Assembly (NCBI RefSeq): GCF_030272615.1
Contig: NW_026729295.1
Coordinates: 1 to 64,000, forward strand
Reading direction: 5' to 3'
DNA: 64,000 nt
Origin: Cryptomeria japonica
Taxonomy: Eukaryota > Streptophyta > Pinopsida > Cupressales > Cupressaceae
The translations under genes were made by a program, and so were the position numbers. The notes under the pieces were generated by a model. It had not been told where the DNA came from and did not search any database. It worked only from the letters and a program-made list of their open reading frames with translations. Positions 11,241 to 22,798 of the stretch are shown in pieces; position 1 is the first letter of the stretch, and every line of letters starts with the position of its first letter.

Positions 11241-11530
11241 AATTCTAATAATATAGACCACTCAAAGTTGATATTTTCCAGTACAGAATATTATCCCAAA
11301 GATTGAAAAAAATATTTCAAACTTAATTCTAATAATATAGACCACTCAAAGTTGATATTTTCCAGTACAGAATATTATCCCAAAGATTGAAAAAAATATT
11401 TCAAACTTAATTCTAATAATATAGACCGCTCAAAGTTGATATTTTCCAGTACAGAATATTATCGCAAAGATTGAAACAAATATTTTACACTTAATTCTAA
11501 TAATATAGCCCGCTCAAAGTTGATATTTTC
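11241..11530. repeat. Tandem repeat, 84-bp unit, about 3.5 copies
   Basis: Units start at 11241, 11325, 11409 and 11493 (the last partial), each opening with aattctaataatatag and containing 'ctcaaagttgatattttcc'. The first two units are almost identical; the third and fourth carry a few substitutions. The array lies about 380-665 bp upstream of the thaumatin-like start codon. Confidence 0.95.
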
Positions 11531-11995
11531 TTGATATTTTGAAGAGATCTCCACATGTTACAGAGGAAGCGGGTAAATCAAGAACCGACTACAAAGCCTC
11601 CTATCCTATGCAAGTTGTCGATGAATGTAAGATTCAAATACAGCCTTTTATTCTAAGATAGTTAGTAATGACATTTTAAATATATTTATTTAATTTTAAA
11701 TTGAATATTATTATTAATTATTAAATGAATTTATATATTTATTTATTAAAAAAATGATATATTTTATAAATATTATATTTAAGATTTAAATGATTTTTTG
11801 TGAATACACTCATACCATTATAATCTATTTTACAAAATGTAAAAGAAATATTAATTTTTAAGAGATGTATTTCTTTAATTTTCTCATTGAAAATGGAATG
11901 TAAAAAGTTATGTCATTTTTACAATGTTCCCACAATTATAAACTAATAAACAATCTTGAAAGGTACTATTCAGTTGTTGATGTGTACAAATATGT

Positions 11996-12032
<37 letters not shown>

Positions 12033-12186
12033 ACAAAAGTGACCAAAGCCACTGAAATATTTATAATAATATGAAAGTAAAGATTTACATAGTTTCTTAA
12101 AGCCCAAATTTTGAAATAGACTAAAATTTATATCAACAATTTTTTTTCAAGTATATTCATCCAACCAAATACTTATGTATTTTTAC
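11531..12186. other. AT-rich intergenic sequence
   Basis: Sequence between the tandem array and element F. It holds one microsatellite (11997-12030); no gene or further repeat was recognised. Confidence 0.6.
11997..12030. repeat. Microsatellite (CT)17
   Basis: Seventeen uninterrupted CT dinucleotides. Confidence 0.97.
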
Positions 12187-13408
12187 CGTAGCATGCTCAA
12201 ATACACCATTGCTAAATAGGAAATAAGGATGATCACGAATCCTTAACTATCTAAGCAATTCAAACATAAAACCAATGGAATAAATGCAAAATGGAATTAA
12301 ACTAAGCAAGATGAAACTCCCTATTATGCATCGTGGCTTCCATTGTCTTTCTTCTCTCTGTGGTATGACGGCTCTCAGATATTGCACTGGCAACCTGCAA
12401 TTGACACAAAGATTCGAATATCATGATCTAGAATAAATTGTCCACGATTGAAGAGGAGTGAAAATGGAGATTGAATGCTCAATTTATAGATTTTTGGAGA
12501 AGATTGATTGAGAGGTGGAACAAAATGATCAAGAGGTGGAACTCAGGTGACCTCATATGCTGATTGATAGTTGAACTGCTGATTTAGAGGTGAAACAAAA
12601 TAGATTGAATAGATTAATTGAGTCAACTGATTGAGAAAAAGCTAACTGAAAGAAGAAAAAGAATGATTGAAGTAAATAAAGAAGATGACAAAGAGAACTA
12701 GAAGATGGAAATAGAGACTAGAGAGATAAATGATTTAATTAATTAATTTAGCATGTGCTTGCACTTTGATTTAGATTTTCAATTTAATCTTTGAATGAAA
12801 TTTATTCAAATAATTGAATTTATTTTAATTCAATTTAGTATTTGAATATATTTAGAACTTGACTTTGATTTTCAATTTGGTTTTTGAAATCATGCACATG
12901 TATTTGAATTTGGAAGAATTTATAAGAATGTGAGATTAAATGAAATTAGAATTTGGGGATTTGGAAATGGAAGAATTAATTAGATAATTAAATAATTTAA
13001 AGAAACTATTTAATTATGCTAGTAATGGATTTTAATTAAATAATAAAGATTATTTGAATTAAGGGATTAAATTACAATTAATTAAATAATAAATATTTAA
13101 TTAATATTTAGAAAAGGGTTGATGACTAGATGATTAGAGATAGAAATTGTGAATTAATTTATTTAAATAATAAAGATTATTTAAACTAGGGAATTAATCA
13201 GAATTAATTAAATAATAAATATTTAATTAATATTTAGAAAATGATTAAAATGATTAAATGATGAAAGAATAAGAAATAGAATAATTAGTAAGATGACGAG
13301 GAAATATGAAATTAGAAGAATAAGATTAATTAACTTAATTAAAGAATTATTTAATCAATTAGATGAATAATTAGTACATGATCAATGAGACATTTTTAGG
13401 TGTCTACA
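12187..13408 (-). repeat. 3' LTR of element F
   Basis: Direct repeat of 20192-21438, strongly AT-rich in the part near 12900-13380 (runs of taattaaataa). The copies differ by scattered substitutions and a few short insertions, for example extra aatt repeats near 20745 in the other copy. Confidence 0.92.
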
Positions 13409-13708
13409 TTTGCTCCTCTTTGAGACAAAGTCAGAATGACATTGTTCAAAGAAAATGAAAAATTATGTCCCAGTATGCCTTGGTGATACTCAAGGTGTAA
13501 TACCCCCTCGAGAGATTGTTTGTGCACTAAAGACATGAATGATCTCTCAAAAAAAGAAGAATGTGAGATAAAATAATAGTTAGTTTATTAGAGATAGAAA
13601 TAGGTGATGTGAAGATAATATTGAAATAGAATATGAGAGAATGAACCTTAGAATGAAATAGAATGAATTAGAAAAGAATATGATTTAGAAAGAGATGATG
13701 AGAAAAGA

Positions 13709-13838
13709 ATCAACAAACTAGAAATAAGCAAATTTGATGAAATGAGAATGAAATTGAATGAATCATGAACCTAATCAACAAACTAGAAATAAGCAAATTT
13801 GATGAAATGAGAATGAAATTGAATGAATCATGAACCTA
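13709..13838. repeat. Tandem duplication, 65-bp unit, two copies
   Basis: Two adjacent, essentially identical 65-bp copies inside element F, starting at 13709 and 13774. Their near identity suggests a recent duplication. Confidence 0.93.
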
Positions 13839-14389
13839 TGTCATTATTTATTGTGCAATATATATTCATCACTATGCCTTATTATTGAAAAATGGAGCTT
13901 AGCACATCAGGGTATAAGGAACCAAGATGTAAAGATATCTCATTGAAGAAACAAAGACGTAGTAGACAAGCAACAAACAAAGAAAAAGATAATGCCTATC
14001 ATGGCTCCTCTAGTCACTTGTGGACATCCCTGAGTAGCATAGGAACATAATCTGTCACCAAATGATAAAAGATAAATACTAATACGGACAAAATTCAGCA
14101 GCTATACTGACCTTGTGCCTTCATTCTCAGTTGCTTGATGTGATGGTTGATAATGTCTGATCTCAGAAAGTTGCAGACCCCGTTTAAGACTGACCTGTCT
14201 GATTTCTAGTGTATCCTCTTTTGTTTAAGACAAGATAATGATCACTTTGATATGGATATGATAGGATTGATAAGACAGATTGAATAGTTGATTGTAGATG
14301 TTTGACTGGATAGTCTTATCCTTTGTTGACCTCGTGCGAAGCGTTCGCTGGATATCCACTAGGGTATTTGTTTCTCACGAGATATTTTA

Positions 14390-14790
14390 TTGCAAGTTTT
14401 CCTGATTGATTGATTTTTCGGTTTCTAGTTCTTTCCAAGAGCTTTTTCGATGTTTTTGGATTATGTAGATCGATATTTGAATGTTTTTGATTGATTTTTT
14501 CAGGATATTTTGTAGATGTTTTTGGTTGATTTTTTAAAGACATTATATGGATGTTTTTGGATTTTATGGTTTTCACTATTTTTGGATTGCAAGTTTTTCA
14601 ATGTTTTGAATGTTTTTCGATTGACTTTTTTCAATGTTTTTGGATTTTAAGGTTTTCAATGTTTTTGGATTTTAAGTTTTTCAATGTTTTTGGACTTTTT
14701 TCAGGATCATACTTTTAGGATGTTTTCGAAGGACATTATATGATATTTTTTGCATTTTTTCAGGACTTTATACGATTTTTTGGATTTTCT
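14390..14790. repeat. Degenerate T-rich repeats in element F
   Basis: Imperfect short repeats built on 'tttttggattttaaggtt' and 'ttttcaatgt', with irregular spacing of roughly 25-30 bases. They occupy the 3' untranslated side of the element. A similar T-rich patch with 'tgtttttggattttct' lies in element D at about 27220-27340. Confidence 0.7.
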
Positions 14791-16433
14791 CAGTTATGCC
14801 TCTAGTGAGCAGGCCTATATGACATGATGATCTGTAGAATGCATGTGGAGACAATGATTTTTTTACATGACCTATGTTAATGCAATATGCATGATGAAGA
14901 TGCATTTCCTATTTAAACAAGGTTAACTATGTTTGTTTTAGCATTTGTAATACACCAATTGAAATGGAGGTGCAAAATATTTCATAGATAAGTAGTCAAT
15001 CGATCTCTAAGGCCCTTTGGAACATTCAACTCAACACACTTAGTGACTAGGAGTTACAAATGGAGACACGAAAAACTTCTCCATTAGTTCTTGAAACTTT
15101 GATCTTCTTTTGCCCATGTGTGTTCAGATGAGTTAATTCCTTCTCTTGTGTTCACTAAAGATCCTTAGCATCCTATATGACTTGCTACATGGATTATCCT
15201 AACTTCAAAAGCATCCTGAATAGAGCCTCGCTGCCAGCAGACTTTTAGAGCTTCGACGAGGTTATAGACTGTAATTTCTCAAATATTGCTCCATTGCTAG
15301 TAGGCATCTGGAGTTACTCGCATGTTCCTATAGTAAAGCTTTTTGTTGCACTTGCATGCATGATGTTTCAGTTATATATCATTTATCTTTTTCCTTGAGA
15401 TGGATATTTGGCATAGCTCTTTTTCTTTTTACTTTCTTGACTTGACTTGTAAGTAGTGAAACCTACTTGGTTGTGATAATAAAAACAACACTGAAGTAGA
15501 ATTTTAGATTTTTCACTAGTCATATGATAAACTAGGTGTCTAGAATGAATTAGAGATCTTCTTAATATGTTTGAGATATAGCGATTGATAGATTTTGGGT
15601 TAACAAGTCTCAAATAGTGAAATCACTACCCAACCATAACTAAAGCATCATCATAGGGTAATGCTGAAGATGAATGACCTTAGGACCTCAAAGAATTCAT
15701 GTCTGAATATCTAAGAAAGGAGATTATCCTTGTTTCTCTTGAATGTAAATGAATGATAAACTTGAACAATTACCTTGTTTTATTGGTGTTGCTATATATA
15801 AATGCAGAAACTATATGCCATGAAATCTGTGAATATGATGTGTTTGGAAAAGAAGCTATATGTGATGTGGTGGTTCGAATAAAATGAGATGCAATGTGGA
15901 AAGTAAAAACCTAAACTAACCTAGCCCTTAGATGTAATATCGTTTAAGGTGCATGTTGTTCACAGGGTTAGAGAGTTTTGTGTAGGTAGTTCATTGGTCT
16001 TTGTTTGATGAGTCAGATAAAGATGTCTTTTTCAATAGGATATAAGGACTCAGCTAAGTGTACACATTCAACATCTCCATTGTTGATTTCTTTAGTTTTT
16101 GGATTTTGTGGATCATCGGAGGAAAATCCATCTCTAGAACACTTAGCTATAGCGTTATCATTTTCAATTCAATCCATCTATGGTATATTCACTTTCCCCC
16201 AGTCTATCAAGTATGGGTGTATGAGACAAATTGATTTTATTTTTGAAGTTATGACATGAGCAGGTTTTATGTTTGTTTTTATTGATGCACTTGAAGAGGA
16301 TGATGATGTCAACCAGGTGTTGATCTTATTAGCTGGTGTTATGCTTTTTTTTGTAACTACATTAGTATTTGATGATGGCATACATATAATTGTTGACAAG
16401 TTTCTCTGTATAGTATGATCTGGATTGGTGATT

Positions 16434-16817
16434 TCATTGATTCATGAACATCTTGTATAGAGGGATTAGGATCATTAGGATGACTAGGAGAAATGGTAAG
16501 TTCATTTGAGAGGGAATATTATGAGGAACATGGAGGATTATGACATGGAGATGAAGGGATGGAGGGATCTTGATGAGGATTTGGAGAAATAATGGGATAT
16601 TGTTTATGATATGAAGGTAAAGGTATGCTTTGATCTTGGTTTGTAAAGGGATTATTAGGGAGGATGGAAGGGATGTCTTGATCTTTTTTAAGAGGTGGAT
16701 GTTGGATGGGACTTGAAAGGAAAATTTTTTCTTGAGATGGAAGGGTTTGATTATGAATGGAATAGAAAAGAGTGAGGGGATCATCATAAGATTCTTGGTC
16801 AGTGGGATCTTAATCAA
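16434..16817 (-). pseudogene. Downstream part of element F's central reading frame, frame-shifted
   Basis: An open stretch of 127 codons, rich in Ile, Leu, Pro and Ser. It lies directly downstream of the Asn/Gln-rich frame, which ends at 16825. Its own residue pattern (IPLQTK, IPSQMNLP) looks like the continuation of a Pro/Gln-rich protein read out of phase. I see no known domain. Function unknown. Confidence 0.35.
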
Positions 16818-16824
16818 AAATTGG

Positions 16825-17457
16825 CTAGGATGGAAGTGGTTGTTCTTGATCTTTATTTGTTTCAGGACTCATTTCTTCTAATTTTGGGTCATCCTCTTGA
16901 CATGGGGAAGGAGTTTGGAAATGCATGGGATATTGTTGGAATGTTTCAACATTTTGGCTTGATGAAGAAGGATTTTGAATGAGAACCTCTGAATCATGAC
17001 TTGAATTAGATTGGGTTTGTATGATGGATAGCGATTGGGAGGTTGTGTTATTAGATAGAGATGGCATAGATTGGTCTTGTGTGACTTTAGGGGATGATGA
17101 AATGGTGGATAGATATGGTTTATTTAGGATTTGGTTGAAAGGGTTTTGGTTTTGGTTGAGAGGAGTATGATTTTGGGTGAAAGATGTTTGATTTTGGTTG
17201 AATGAATTTTGATTAGGACTTTGGTTGAATTGGATTTGATTTTGGTTGAAAGAGGTTTGAATGTTGGGTTGGTGTGAATTTTGATTTGGACTTTGGTTGA
17301 AAGGGGTGCAATTTTGGTTGAAAGAGGTACTTTGAATGTTGGGTTGATGTGATTGGTATGATTGATATAGTGGGTTGAAAGAAAAAGAAGGTTTACATGA
17401 CTCTAATATTGTTTGAATTGAGGTCAGAATAGTTTTTTGAAGAATGAAGGTTGGCAT
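16825..17457 (-). CDS. Asn/Gln-rich protein of element F, unknown function
   Basis: A 210-codon frame, unbroken. Residues about 30-115 are imperfect repeats of FNQNQ, SFNQN and SPNQNS motifs, with Gln, Asn, Ser and Pro dominating. The C-terminal 60 residues are acidic and end in NKDQEQPLPS. Upstream in another frame, from a Met at about 17690 (MDWHYTFHREGGGFIP), comes a coding-looking stretch with one stop (about 17600) that reaches the Met at 17457 out of phase. The original protein was therefore probably longer and the frame has been shifted. No zinc knuckle, protease or RT motif is present. It may be a gag-like or accessory protein of this family; that is inference from position only. Low-complexity proteins of this sort can form prion-like assemblies, which is untested here. 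Confidence 0.5.
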   Translation of the reverse strand: MPTFILQKTILTSIQTILESCKPSFSFNPLYQSYQSHQPNIQSTSFNQNCTPFNQSPNQNSHQPNIQTSFNQNQIQFNQSPNQNSFNQNQTSFTQNHTPLNQNQNPFNQILNKPYLSTISSSPKVTQDQSMPSLSNNTTSQSLSIIQTQSNSSHDSEVLIQNPSSSSQNVETFQQYPMHFQTPSPCQEDDPKLEEMSPETNKDQEQPLPS

Positions 17458-17459
17458 GT

Positions 17460-17700
17460 TTGAATGGTCTCACCAGAAGAAGGAGGTTGGTCTAATACTG
17501 ATTCCCTTGTGGCCATTACTTCTGTCATCATTTTTTCTAACCAACTCCTATGGTTGTTAGGACTAGTCATGTCAGTCACTTGTTGCAAAGTTTTGATTTA
17601 TTGAGCTAAGATTTCTATGGATGGTGATAAAATAGGAATGGAAGGGATGAATCCTCCACCTTCCCTATGAAATGTATAATGCCAATCCATGATTTTTTCT
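17460..17700 (-). pseudogene. N-terminal part of element F's central protein
   Basis: From about 17690 the minus strand reads MDWHYTFHREGGGFIPSIP, one stop codon near 17600, then a further 45 codons (VTDMTSPNNHRSWLEK ... SVLDQPPSSGE) that run into the start of the Asn/Gln-rich frame in a different phase. It looks like the decayed beginning of the same protein. Confidence 0.4.
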
Positions 17701-19590
17701 TGTTTGGACCTAGGATCACAACATGTAAGATATTTTCTCTATTTCTTTGAATATGACAATGTTTGATTGAACTTGACCAGCTTGTTTGAGTTGAGGTTGA
17801 GTGTGATTGATCCTCTGATTGTGTTTTGGATTTTTGGGGTATGAATTTCTAGGATGATTATGCAAATGACGATGGACTAAGACAGACATATATGAGGTCT
17901 AGACAAGGACATATATGAGGATGATAATGAAAACTATATAAGGACTATGCAAGGACTATGCAAGGACTTAGGACAATAATGAAGACTATGTAAGGAATTA
18001 GGATGATAATGAGGACTATAAATGAAGACTTTGCAAGGACTTAGGATGATAATAGGGATGTAAATGAGGACTATGCAAGGACTTCCTATGGTCACATGTG
18101 TGTAAAACTTTGAGTTTGCAGGACTATCTAATGTTTCAAAATGGACTTCGTTCTCAGTAATTTTTTGTGTAGGACAAGTTTTGTGGTTTTTCCAAGTCCG
18201 AGAACAATTGTTTGGAGGTAGATATAACTGACTGAACTATTTTTTCAAACAATCTTAGAAAATTCAGAGATAGGCAGGATAGGGCCTGAAATAGCCCAAA
18301 TGAATGACTCAGTACTGGTCTGATACAATGATACATCTAAAGACACAGAAGCTAAGCTTAGGCTAGAAATTGGAAACCCTTCAAATGAGGCCCTTATGAA
18401 ATTCTGAAACAAAACGAACAGATAGAGTCTGGCAGCACTGGCTCCACTCCATGACACACACTTCTAAAGTATGCCAGTCTCTCTTATCTTGAAGATCCAA
18501 AGATCTTATAGCTGAGGGATTCTTGTATCATAGTGTAAGGTACATGAAGGGTATCTATGGGGTATGATCCACACTCTCAGAATCACTGAATGTATGGTTT
18601 TGGGATACTAAGTTGGTTCTTATTGTAAGGTTTTGAGGGGTCCTGATCCAATGATGAATTCTCAGAGCAAGCCACTTAAGACTTTAGTTGAGCTTATCAG
18701 TACAGGGAAGGCCCCCACATATGTCGAATTAACTCAAAAATCTAGCCACTTGACCACTATATTTATATAGCGTCTCAAAAAACTTGCTCGAGAGTACGCT
18801 ACGAGAGATGATATCCCCAACACTTCCCAATTTGAAGTACCTCTGTGGGGTGATGAAATCCCCAGTCAAAGATACCCCTCGCTACGTGGAATAAAATAAA
18901 ATTGGATGTCATTGTGACCTCCTTCCTTTCTCCCAAGACCCCGAAGGTGGGTGGAAAGTTAGTTAATGCAACAGTAGGTCCACCCCAAACACGATAAAAA
19001 TTTTTTACCTTAAGAAAACCAAATGTGATTTAATCTAGTGTAGCCTGATTCACATTCATTTTATAGCCCAAATTGAGGTGTTGAAAACACATGTACATGT
19101 CCATTTTAAACACCAACTTGAAATATGAAGGCATGCATGTCAATTTTAACCGTTGCTGATTTTAAGCCCAAATAAAAGTGTTATACGTGCATGTCAATTT
19201 TAACCAATGTTAATTTTAAGCACCAATAGATGAAGTGTGAGATTGTGCATGCACGTCCATTTTAACCATTGTTGATTTTAAGCACCAAAATATGAAGTGT
19301 GAGATTACGAGTGTAATTGATCTAATATTAATCTGATCCTTTCTGTAAATTCACCACAGGTTGCAAACAAAATGATTAGCAGTAAAATCAAATCAACAGA
19401 AAATAGAAAATTAAAAATTGATAGAAATGAATGCGTGATTGCATGACATTGACAGAGCCAATGCATGAACATAACATAATGAATGCGTAATCCTGAGAGA
19501 TCAGATGCCTGACAATAACAGATCGACTGCGTAATTAAAATAGAATGATTGCATGGTAGAAAGACAGATAACACAAAAAAATAAATTAAA

Positions 19591-19835
19591 CTAAACCCGA
19601 TCAGAAACCTGCAAAACCAATTGTGAGGCCCTAGCTAAATCTCTCATCATCCATTCAATATTAATTAGATCATATTTAACTTGATATGAGAGAACTAAGC
19701 TATCATATCTATCAAAGGTTGGTTGATCTTCCCAATCTTGTATAGGCTTTTCTGCTTGGAGAACCCTTTGATAGCATTTGGCCTGTCTTCTTTGTTCCTT
19801 TGTCCTTCTAGCACCTAAATTCCTAAATTGTACCT
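19591..19835 (-). pseudogene. Short charged reading frame near the 5' end of element F
   Basis: About 80 uninterrupted codons without a usable Met at the start; a TGA precedes the first codon. The composition is protein-like (LGARRTKEQRRQAKCYQRV, then EKPIQDWEDQPTFDRYDSL, VKYDLINIEWMMRDLARAS), with mixed charge and amphipathic helices, and it ends in TAG. It lies about 360 bp inside the presumed primer-binding site, where gag would begin. I do not recognise the family. It may be a gag remnant or a captured exon. Confidence 0.35.
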
Positions 19836-20191
19836 TTCAAGACATAAAATGATAATAATATCATGCAAAATAATCTGTTTCTAGATTTACTCAACTTTAG
19901 ACAAAATTAAACATATCAGAGAACATAAAGGATATGAGAATAGAAACAATCAAACAAAAATTTTCCCTGTGAATGCGTGATCTAGAAAGGGCAATTATGT
20001 GACCTTGTCTAGTTGAATGCATGACCCCAAAGGGTTGAATGTGTAATGTTGTCTATGAAATTGTGTGATTAAAAATCTATTCTCAAAGTCCATGCAAATT
20101 TGTAAAAAATGAAATAAATTGTACAATCTGAAAAATTACACAGAAAACAGAGAAGGTAAATTAGTTGTTCTTCACTTTGGGTTCACCAAAA

Positions 20192-21438
20192 TGTAGCATG
20201 CTCAAATACACCATTGCCAAATAGGAAATAAGGATGATCACGAATCCTTAACTATCTAAGCAATTCAAACATAAAACCAATGGAATAAATGCAAAATGGA
20301 ATTAAACTAAGCAATATAAAACTCCCTATTACGCATCGTGGCTTCCATTGTCCTTCTTCTCTCTATGGTATGACGACTCTTAGATATTATAATAGCAACC
20401 TACAATTGACACAAAGATTCGAAGTTCATGATCTACAATAAATTGTCCAAGATTGAAGAGGAGTGAAAATGGAGATTGAATGCTCAATTTATAGATTTTT
20501 GGAGAAGATTGATTGAAAAGTGGAACATAATGATCAAGAGGTGGAACTCAGGTGAGCTCACATGCTGATTGATAGTTGAACTGCTGATTTAGAGGTGAAA
20601 TAGAATAGATTGAATCGATTAATTGAGTCAATTGATTGAGAAAAAGCTAACTGAAAGAAGAAAAAGAATGATTGGAGGAAATAAAGAAGATGACAAAGGG
20701 AACTAGAAGATGGAAATAGAGACTGGAAAGATAAATGATTTAATTAATTAATTGATTGAATTAATTAATTTAGCATGTACTTGCACTTTGAATTATATTT
20801 TCAATTTAATCTTTGAGTGAAATTTATTCAAATAATTGAATTTTTTTTAATTCAATTTAGTATTTGAATATATTTAGAACTTGACTTTGATTTTTAATTT
20901 GGTTTTTGAAATCATGCACATATACTTGAACTTGGAAGAAATTAGAAGAATATGAAATTAAATGAAATTAGAATTTGGGGATTTGGAAATGGAAGAATTA
21001 ATTAGTTAATTAAATAATTTAAAGAAACTATTTAATTATGCTAGAAATGGACTTTAATTAAACAATAAAGATTATTTGAATTAAAGGATTAAATTATAAT
21101 TAATTAAATAATAAATATTCAATTAATATTTAGAAAATGGTTGATGATTAGATGATTAGAGATAGAAATTGAGAATTAATTTATTTAAATAATAAAGATT
21201 ATTTAAATTGGGGAATTAATCAAAATTAATTAAATAATAAATATTTAATTAATATTTAGAAAATAATTAAAATGATTAAATCATGAAAGAATAAGAAATA
21301 GAATAATTAGTAAGATGATGAGGAAATATGAAATTAGAAGAATAAAATTAATTAACTTAATTAAATAATTAAAGAATTATTTAATCAATTAGAGGAATAA
21401 TTAGTACATGATCAATGAGACATTTTTAGGTGTCTACA
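20192..21438 (-). repeat. 5' LTR of element F
   Basis: Direct repeat of 12187-13408. On the + strand it begins TGTAGCATGC and ends GTGTCTACA. Confidence 0.92.
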
Positions 21439-22559
21439 GTTACAATGGACATAAACATTTATGTTTTAGTCATTTGATAATACATTTACATGATATTACT
21501 AGTTTTCAAGAATTTTATGAGTGTGTCACTTTAAAAACAAACTGTTGATGTAATAAGAACGAAACAACCTTGAAGATATTTCCATGCATTATTGATGTTT
21601 TACAAAGATATTACACAATAAATATCACAATAGACAACTATCAATTATTTTAATATTGATTATTTCTTAAATATAATTAATTCATTGTTAGGTCTTCATC
21701 CTATTATACATCCTAATTATTCCTAATTTTCCTTAAGTTCTAATCCATTTTCCCTAGGTCCTAACACAAATTCTGAAATCCCAATTCCAATTTAATGATC
21801 CCATCCACATAAAATCCAACAAATAAAATTGATTAAAAGTCCCCACATAAGCACCAAAATAAATATAAACGAACTGAAAATTATTTTATTCCTCTCAACT
21901 CATTTCATAACCACTATATAACTATCCCTCGAAATCATTTAAAAATCCTAATTATCCTCCACCATTTACCTCATAATCACTTTAAAAACTCGATCTTGAT
22001 TCTTGATATCTTATTAGATCTCCATTATTGATCAAGCATCCTACCTCTTTATAAATAGATTCTTTAGGGAAAACTACAATGTTGTGCTATTGGTTTGAGC
22101 AACCATGTTATCATTTTTTATAAAATCCACCCTCATCATACAAGAAAGGTTTCTAGGGTAAAATGCATTATTTTTATTTATTATTTGTCAATTTCTATGA
22201 TTAAATGAACACTACATAAAATGTTGAGGATGATTTTATCATTTATCTTTCAAATATTTTTTGTTTTCATATTTTTAGGTACACATTTTTGGTACGCTTG
22301 TTGGAACACTTGTCCCTCTTCAATATTTATCTTTGCAATTTTTGGTAACCAATATTTTAAAATTTAAAACATGTAGAAATTTGAATATAAATTTTATTTT
22401 AGGAAAGTTGAAGAAGTTTGAATAATATCTATGTTGGAACTGAAACTGTTTTTAAAATACTTGTTAGAGGTGTTTCTAAATGATACGAATGGAGCTATGA
22501 AATAAAAAATTCTTGGATTTTTTCAGCTTATTTTTTGGAAAGAAAAGGAATCATTTTTT
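21439..22559. other. AT-rich intergenic sequence
   Basis: About 1.1 kb between element F and the plastid insertion. No reading frame with protein-like composition, repeat pair or RNA gene was recognised. Confidence 0.55.
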
Positions 22560-22691
22560 ACATATTGATTAGGAGTCGGAAAGACTCGATTCCCTTTATT
22601 AATCATTTTTTATTCTTTATCACATCTATGGTAAAATGTTATATCAAAACATACTTTGTGTACCTGATCAGATCAATCGAGTCCTGTAGTA

Positions 22692-22798
22692 ACAAGTTTC
22701 AAATCTTTCAGTCTCTTGGGATGCCTTGGCTGTATGCATCACTACACTTCCACTTGACACCTATCATCTACTAAATAGTTCATCTCACCATGACCTTA
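22692..22798 (-). pseudogene. Plastid 4.5S rRNA, nuclear pseudogene copy
   Basis: The minus strand from about 22797 begins AAGGTCATGGTGAGATGAAC, a decayed form of the 4.5S 5' end. The conserved block GATAGGTGTCAAGTGGAAG (about 22753-22771) is intact, and the 3' end GAAACTTGTT is at about 22692. Several CpG sites have become TG or CA. It is not expected to function in the nucleus. Confidence 0.82.

Larger units (their letters stand above)
12187..21438 (-). mobile_element. Non-autonomous LTR retrotransposon, element F (gypsy-related by its ends)
   Basis: Direct repeats 12187-13408 and 20192-21438 enclose 6.8 kb. Element orientation is minus: read that way the LTR begins TGTAGACACC right after a purine run (CAAAGAGGAGCAAATG, the polypurine tract), and the other end is followed by a possible primer-binding site TGGTGAACCCAAAG (about 20175-20189). 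Flanking pentamers tttac (12182-12186) and gttac (21439-21443) could be a target duplication with one change. No protease, RT, RNase H or integrase is visible in the interior. It holds an Asn/Gln-rich reading frame, a short charged frame near the 5' end, and long T-rich repeats. It would need enzymes from another element, plausibly a relative of element D. Confidence 0.85.

Noticed and set aside
11241-11530. CRISPR-like array
   Set aside because: The 84-bp units are directly adjacent with no unique spacers, and the genome is eukaryotic.
18154-18457. Overlapping minus-strand frames in element F
   Set aside because: Two frames overlap in different phases with no similarity to known proteins; not distinguishable from chance.
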